Of a stretch of DNA of 64,000 nt, positions 59,732 to 64,000 are shown in pieces; the stretch's first letter is position 1, and every line of letters begins with the position of its first letter. The notes under the pieces are model-generated. The model saw only the letters and a program-made list of their open reading frames with translations, was not told where the DNA came from and searched no databases. Location: positions 2,164,122 through 2,228,121 of the forward strand of contig NZ_FXBQ01000001.1 in NCBI RefSeq assembly GCF_900177545.1. Reading direction: 5' to 3'. The DNA comes from Maritimibacter sp. HL-12 (GTDB taxonomy: Bacteria; Pseudomonadota; Alphaproteobacteria; Rhodobacterales; Rhodobacteraceae). The position numbers and the translations under genes were made by a program.

Positions 59732-61102
59732 TCAATAGCTGTAGTCGGCGTAGATCCGGCTGAGGTCCTGACCCCAGTCGCCCCAGTAGCGTTCCAGCAG
59801 TTCGTCGGCGGGGGTCTTGCCGTCTTCCACCGTGTCTTCGAGCGCGGTCAGGAAGTGGCGCTCGTCGGGGACCATGCCGCTGAAGCCGGGGCGGGCGCGG
59901 CGGCGCAGGCCTCCGCGCGAGATGTCGAGCACGTTTTCGGCGAGTTGATGGATGTGCAGCTTGCCGACCTGGCCTTGCAGCCCGTCGACGGAAGCCGCCA
60001 CGCGCAGCGCCTCGCGGGTTTCGGCGTCCCACCCCTTGACGAGATCCCATGCCGCGTCGAGCGCGAGATCGTCGTAGAGCAGGCCGACCCAGAACGCGGG
60101 CAGCGCGCAGATCCGCCGCCACGGCCCCCCGTCGGCACCGCGCATTTCCATGAACTTCTTGATCCGGACTTCGGGAAAGATCGTGGTGAGGTGATCGGCC
60201 CAGTCCGACAGCGTGGGGATCTCTCCCGGCAGCGCGGGGAGCTTGCCCTTGAGGAAATCACGGAACGACTGGCCGCGCGCATCGACGTATTCGCCGTTCC
60301 GGTAGACGAAATACATCGGCACATCGAGGGCGTAATCGACGTAGCGCTCAAATCCCATGCCCTCTTCGAAGACGAAGGGCAGCATGCCGGTGCGGGCCGG
60401 GTCGAGATCGCGCCAGATCCGGCTGCGCCACGACTTGTGGCCATTGGGCTTGCCGTCGAGGAACGGCGAATTGGCGAACAGCGCTGTGGCCACAGGTTGG
60501 AGCGCGAGGCCGACGCGGAACTTCTTCACCATGTCGGCTTCGGAGGCGAAATCGAGGTTCACCTGCACCGTGCAGGTGCGATACATCATCTGCTTTCCGA
60601 GCGTGCCGACCTTGTCCATGTAGTCGGTCATCAGCCGGTAGCGGCCCTTGGGCATCATCGGCATGTCGTCCTGCGACCAGATCGGGGCGGCCCCGAGGCC
60701 GATGAAACCGGCGCCGATCTGGTTGGCGACGTGCTGCACCTCGCGCAGGTGTTCGTTCACCTCGTCGCAGGTCTGGTGGATCGTCGCCAGCGGCGCGCCG
60801 GAAAGCTCAAGCTGACCGCCCGGCTCCAGCGAGATGTTGGCCCCTTTCATTTCCAGCCCGATGATATGCTCGCCCTCGTGGATCGGGTTCCAGCCGTAGG
60901 CGTCGCGCAGGCCCTCCAGCATCGCCTTGATCGAGGTCGGCCCCTCGTAGGGCAGCGGCTTCAGCGTAGCTTTGTCGTAGCCGAACTTCTCGTGCTCGGT
61001 GCCGATCCGCCATTCCTCGATCGGCTTGCAGCCCGAGGCGAGATAATCGGCAAGCTGGTCGATGTGTTCGATCGGGCCGCCGCCGGATTGGGGGATGGAC
61101 AT
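59732..61102 (-). CDS. gshA: Glutamate-cysteine ligase (plant/proteobacterial type)
   Basis: First step of glutathione synthesis. 456 residues from the ATG at 61102 (GGAGG upstream). Blocks include WRIGTEHEKFGYDK (near residue 32), ISLEPGGQLELSGAPL and TVQVNLDFASEADMVKKFRV, which identify the plant-type GCL family used by alphaproteobacteria. Full length. Confidence 0.95.
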   Translation of the reverse strand: MSIPQSGGGPIEHIDQLADYLASGCKPIEEWRIGTEHEKFGYDKATLKPLPYEGPTSIKAMLEGLRDAYGWNPIHEGEHIIGLEMKGANISLEPGGQLELSGAPLATIHQTCDEVNEHLREVQHVANQIGAGFIGLGAAPIWSQDDMPMMPKGRYRLMTDYMDKVGTLGKQMMYRTCTVQVNLDFASEADMVKKFRVGLALQPVATALFANSPFLDGKPNGHKSWRSRIWRDLDPARTGMLPFVFEEGMGFERYVDYALDVPMYFVYRNGEYVDARGQSFRDFLKGKLPALPGEIPTLSDWADHLTTIFPEVRIKKFMEMRGADGGPWRRICALPAFWVGLLYDDLALDAAWDLVKGWDAETREALRVAASVDGLQGQVGKLHIHQLAENVLDISRGGLRRRARPGFSGMVPDERHFLTALEDTVEDGKTPADELLERYWGDWGQDLSRIYADYSY

Positions 61103-61163
61103 GGGGGCCTCCGGGCTTTTCGTTTTTGCGTGATCTGCTTGGTGGGGCAAGGTGCGGGTGGTG

Positions 61164-61676
61164 TCAATGCAGGTGCGCGACCGGCCTCGTCCATATCACG
61201 ATGCTGTGCTCCGGGCGGCTGCGACTGGCACGGATCGCCGCCTCGATATCGACACCGGGCAGCGCGGTGAGCGCATCGAAGAGCTGTTCGGTGCCCTCGG
61301 CGGAAGCGGGGATGGCGAGCGTTTCGTATCCGGTGCGAAAGTGCCAGACCGGAAGGCCGGAACGGTCTGGCCCGAGGCTGACCTCGGTGAGCAGATCGAG
61401 CGAGGCGATGCCGCCACCGACCGGCGCGAGGTAGGCGATCTGGCGTTCGTCCACCTCGACCACGCCAAGCCCGCCATGACCGCCGTGAAAGCGGGCGCGC
61501 TGGAGGCCGGCCCAGAGCAGCGCCGTGCCGCCGATCACAAGCGCCCAGCCGATCCAGCGGATCACCCCGAAGCCGGTGAAGGCCCACCACAGGGCGAGCG
61601 CGATGACCGCGCCGGCGGCGATCACCTCGCGCCAGCGCTGCAAGCCCTCGCGCACTTCGGGGCGAATGAAGCTCAT
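61164..61676 (-). CDS. Conserved membrane-anchored protein, function unknown
   Basis: 170 residues: two hydrophobic segments (about 17-34 and 40-57) then a soluble domain, HGGLGVVEVDERQIAYLAPV through GVDIEAAIRASRSRP. Rhodobacteraceae hypotheticals share this layout. The stop overlaps nothing; the gene follows a GNAT gene on the same strand with a 4-base overlap at its start. Confidence 0.75.
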   Translation of the reverse strand: MSFIRPEVREGLQRWREVIAAGAVIALALWWAFTGFGVIRWIGWALVIGGTALLWAGLQRARFHGGHGGLGVVEVDERQIAYLAPVGGGIASLDLLTEVSLGPDRSGLPVWHFRTGYETLAIPASAEGTEQLFDALTALPGVDIEAAIRASRSRPEHSIVIWTRPVAHLH

Positions 61677-62533
61677 GGGTTGGCTCCGATGGTCACGGGT
61701 GATTTCAGGATCGCGAGGGCGTAGGTGCCGACGCGGGCAAAGCCGATGGATTCATAAGCCCGGGATGCCGCCGTGCCGGAAGCAAAAAGGATCGCCGCGC
61801 GCACGCCGTTTTCGCGCTCTTGCGCCAGATGCAGCGCGACAGCGCGACGGGCGTGGCCTTGGCCGCGCTGGTCAAGCGGGGTGAACACGCCGCCGACCTG
61901 CACCATGTCGGGCAGGCGGGCGTTGAGCGCGGTCATCGCCACGGGTATGTCATCGACGACGAGAAGCCGGGTTTGTCCGGTCGCGATTGCCCGCCCGGCC
62001 CGCTCGCGGGCAAGGGCGGCGGCGCGGTCGGGCGGGGTGCCCAGGGCTTCCTGTTCGTAGGCATCGAACCAGAGGTGAAGCAGCGCGCGGTCGGCTTCTG
62101 TGGGTGGGCGGATGTCTCCCGGCAACCCGGGGATGATGAGTGCGTCGAGATCAAGGCGGTAAAGCGGCTCGGGCCTGTCGAGGGCGAAAGCGGCGCTGTG
62201 CAGCCCGAAGGCGCGCTTGGCTTGCGCCACCTGTGCGGCGGTGCCGGTGATCCCGGCGAGCATCCGCCCGGCGACGGCCTCGGCAAAGGCCGACCAGATC
62301 TCGGGCGGCGCGTCCGGTGACTGGCACATGGCAAAGCCCGCGTTGGTCAGGCCGAAGACGGCGATGGTGCCGCCATCGCCTTGCGCCAGCCAGTAGGCGG
62401 TGCCGTGCGGATGGCTGCGATCTTCGAGGCCGAATTCGCGCAGGTTGCCGCGCAGGAACATGCTGGTGTCGGCATGGTCCGCGAGAAACGCCTCGATCGC
62501 GGCCTCGTCACCGGGCATCGCCGCGCGCAGCAT
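61673..62533 (-). CDS. GNAT-family acetyltransferase
   Basis: 286 residues from the ATG at 62533, which overlaps the rsmE stop (ATGA). The C-terminal GNAT domain shows VGGVFTPLDQRGQGHARRAV (acetyl-CoA loop) and ASRAYESIGFARVGTYA. The N-terminal half is a degenerate second GNAT-like region. Substrate unknown; coupled to rsmE and to the 170-residue membrane protein gene. Confidence 0.82.
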   Translation of the reverse strand: MLRAAMPGDEAAIEAFLADHADTSMFLRGNLREFGLEDRSHPHGTAYWLAQGDGGTIAVFGLTNAGFAMCQSPDAPPEIWSAFAEAVAGRMLAGITGTAAQVAQAKRAFGLHSAAFALDRPEPLYRLDLDALIIPGLPGDIRPPTEADRALLHLWFDAYEQEALGTPPDRAAALARERAGRAIATGQTRLLVVDDIPVAMTALNARLPDMVQVGGVFTPLDQRGQGHARRAVALHLAQERENGVRAAILFASGTAASRAYESIGFARVGTYALAILKSPVTIGANP

Positions 62534-63264
62534 CACCAGTCCCCCAGCGTCGATTGCCAAAGCGTCAGCGCCGCGACGGCGGCGGTATCGGCGCGCAGGA
62601 TGCGCGGGCCGAGGCTGACCGGGTGGGCCTGCGCCATTGCCCGCAACCGCTTGCGTTCGGGCTCGGAAAACCCGCCTTCGGGGCCGATGAAGATCGCCCA
62701 TGGCGCGCCGCGGGCGGTGTCATCCGCAAGGGCACGAGAACGGCCAACCAGCGCCTCGTCGGCGAACATGATCCGACGCTCGGCGGGCCAGGTGTCGAGC
62801 AGCTTCTCGATCTTCTGAAGGTTCTCCACCGGGGGCACGAAGGTGCCGCCGCATTGCTCGGCCGCCTCGACCGCGTGGGCCTGCAAGCGGTCCTGCCGGA
62901 TCCGCTCGGCATTGGTGAACTCGGTCTGCACCGGCAGGATTCGCGCGGCCCCCATCTCGGCAGCCTTCTCGACGATGAAATCGGTGCGCGCCTTGCGCAG
63001 CGGCGCGAAAACCAGCCAGAGGTCGGGCGGATCGAGTTGCGCGGCGCTCTGGCCGAGTACCGAAAGCCGCCCGCCGCGCTTGCCTGCTTCGGTCACCTCC
63101 GCTGTCCACTCGCCGGCATGGCCGTTGAACAGTGCCAGCCGCGCGCCGGGGCCAAGCCGCATCACGCCGAACAGGTAATGCGCCTGCTCGCGCGTCAGAT
63201 CGACGGATTGCCCCACCCCGAGGGCTGTGTCTACAAAGAGACGAGTTTTCTCACGGGTCATCAT
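62533..63264 (-). CDS. rsmE: 16S rRNA m3U1498 methyltransferase
   Basis: SPOUT-class methyltransferase, 243 residues. Motifs: LTREQAHYLFGVMRLGPG near the N-terminus, FIVEKAAEMGAARILPVQTE in the middle, and the knot IGPEGGFSEPE with LGPRILRADTAAVAAL at the end. Two adjacent ATGs (63264, 63261) could start it; the start is only 11 bases from the divergent ubiA ATG. Confidence 0.94.
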   Translation of the reverse strand: MMTREKTRLFVDTALGVGQSVDLTREQAHYLFGVMRLGPGARLALFNGHAGEWTAEVTEAGKRGGRLSVLGQSAAQLDPPDLWLVFAPLRKARTDFIVEKAAEMGAARILPVQTEFTNAERIRQDRLQAHAVEAAEQCGGTFVPPVENLQKIEKLLDTWPAERRIMFADEALVGRSRALADDTARGAPWAIFIGPEGGFSEPERKRLRAMAQAHPVSLGPRILRADTAAVAALTLWQSTLGDW

Positions 63265-63275
63265 GGGAGCACGAT

Positions 63276-64000
63276 ATGGCGGGCGAGAGCAAGAAGCCAG
63301 AGGCGGCGGACCAGGTTGCCGACGCGGTTCGTGGCAACTGGGTGGACCGTCATGCACCGGGCTGGAGCCGTCCCTATCTGCGGCTGTCGCGCGCCGACCG
63401 GCCGATCGGCACCTGGCTCTTGTTGCTGCCCTGCTGGTGGGGGCTCTTGCTCGGGATCGGCGAGACCGGCCAGACCGGCTGGCAGGATGCCTGGATCGCT
63501 CTGGGCGTGGCCCTCGGCGCGTGGCTCATGCGCGGGGCGGGCTGCACCTGGAACGACATCACCGACCGCGACATCGACGCCGCCGTGGCGCGCACAAGGT
63601 CGCGGCCGATTCCCTCGGGGCAGGTGAGCGTGAAGCAGGCGCTGGGCTGGCTTGTCGGGCAATCGCTTGTCGCGCTGCTCATTCTGCTCACCTTCCACCC
63701 GTCGGCGATCCTGCTCGGCTTCATTTCGCTCCTGCCGGTGGCGATCTACCCCTTCGCCAAGCGGTTCACCTGGTGGCCGCAGGTGTTTCTGGGCCTTGCC
63801 TTCAACTGGGGGGCGCTGCTCGCCTATACCGCCCATACCGGCGCGCTCGGCTGGCCCGCGGTGGTGCTCTATCTCGCCGGGATTTCCTGGACGCTGTTCT
63901 ACGACACGATCTATGCCCACCAGGACAAGGAAGACGACGCGCTGATCGGGGTGAAATCCACCGCGCTGCTGTTCGGCGATGCCACCCTGCCGTGGCTGCG
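63276..64000 (+). CDS. ubiA: 4-hydroxybenzoate octaprenyltransferase (3' end outside window)
   Basis: Open from the ATG at 63276 to the right edge (about 241 residues). Membrane prenyltransferase of ubiquinone synthesis. First Asp-rich motif NDITDRDIDAAVARTRSRP (near residue 92) and second YDTIYAHQDKEDD (near 210), with the LSRADRPIGTWLLLLPCWWG N-terminal block. Both motifs intact. Confidence 0.95.
   Translation, partial: MAGESKKPEAADQVADAVRGNWVDRHAPGWSRPYLRLSRADRPIGTWLLLLPCWWGLLLGIGETGQTGWQDAWIALGVALGAWLMRGAGCTWNDITDRDIDAAVARTRSRPIPSGQVSVKQALGWLVGQSLVALLILLTFHPSAILLGFISLLPVAIYPFAKRFTWWPQVFLGLAFNWGALLAYTAHTGALGWPAVVLYLAGISWTLFYDTIYAHQDKEDDALIGVKSTALLFGDATLPWL

Overview
The window is high-GC DNA from an alphaproteobacterium, most likely a Rhodobacteraceae/Roseobacter-group member. 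The evidence is gene content rather than any marker rRNA: a GcrA cell-cycle regulator, DUF1467 and DUF6455 small proteins, a DUF5928-type GT14 glycosyltransferase, a plant-type glutamate-cysteine ligase, FnrL-type sites, and a GC-rich hairpin/GAGTATTT/CCAAGAA intergenic element. Almost everything is chromosomal housekeeping. There are two arginine tRNAs, no rRNA, no CRISPR array and no intact insertion sequence.

Layout. 1-8.2 kb: the end of a sensor kinase, tRNA-Arg(ACG), a phosphonate/phosphate-type ABC operon (phnDCE-like) behind a good Pho box, and a convergent Fbp/PhnSTUV-type ABC operon that also has a Pho-box-like site; then a decayed dihydropyrimidinase fragment. 8.2-25 kb: carB, cfa, aspS, acetyltransferase and response-regulator genes, methylmalonyl-CoA epimerase, EI24, nitroreductase and HDAC-like genes, small conserved genes around an FNR box, dgkA, rimO, gcrA and a DMT exporter. 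25-36.8 kb: argD-argF behind an arginine-rich leader peptide, a divergent sulfotransferase/glycosyltransferase pair, HIT, polA, an E2-like protein without the catalytic His, two alpha/beta hydrolases and tRNA-Arg(TCT). 36.8-42.8 kb: small membrane proteins, cytochrome b561, a second sulfotransferase, then the accessory region. 42.8-64 kb: a PfkB kinase, phosphatase, PCu(A)C copper chaperone, rpmB, orphan hypF, adenosine kinase-nth, an Ada-like protein, an OmpA lipoprotein, a GntR regulator with glcDEF, tandem trypsin-like proteases, hsp20, gshA, rsmE and the start of ubiA.

The most interesting stretch is 38.6-42.7 kb around lepA. On one side a REP-like palindrome and a 19-codon scrap of a REP-associated (RAYT) transposase border a markedly AT-rich two-gene module: a DUF488 protein overlapping a 253-residue protein of unknown function, ending in lepA's stop codon. 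On the other side of lepA lie a DGC-family protein and the first ~23 codons of a deleted DNA methyltransferase gene. This looks like an insertion hotspot and is my main candidate for an undescribed system.

Genes that appear to work together: two PhoB-type uptake operons for phosphorus compounds; argD-argF with a possible attenuator; GntR regulator-glcD-glcE-glcF for glycolate oxidation with an inverted-repeat operator; sulfotransferase and GT14 glycosyltransferase for surface glycans; nth-adenosine kinase and rsmE-GNAT as overlapping operons.
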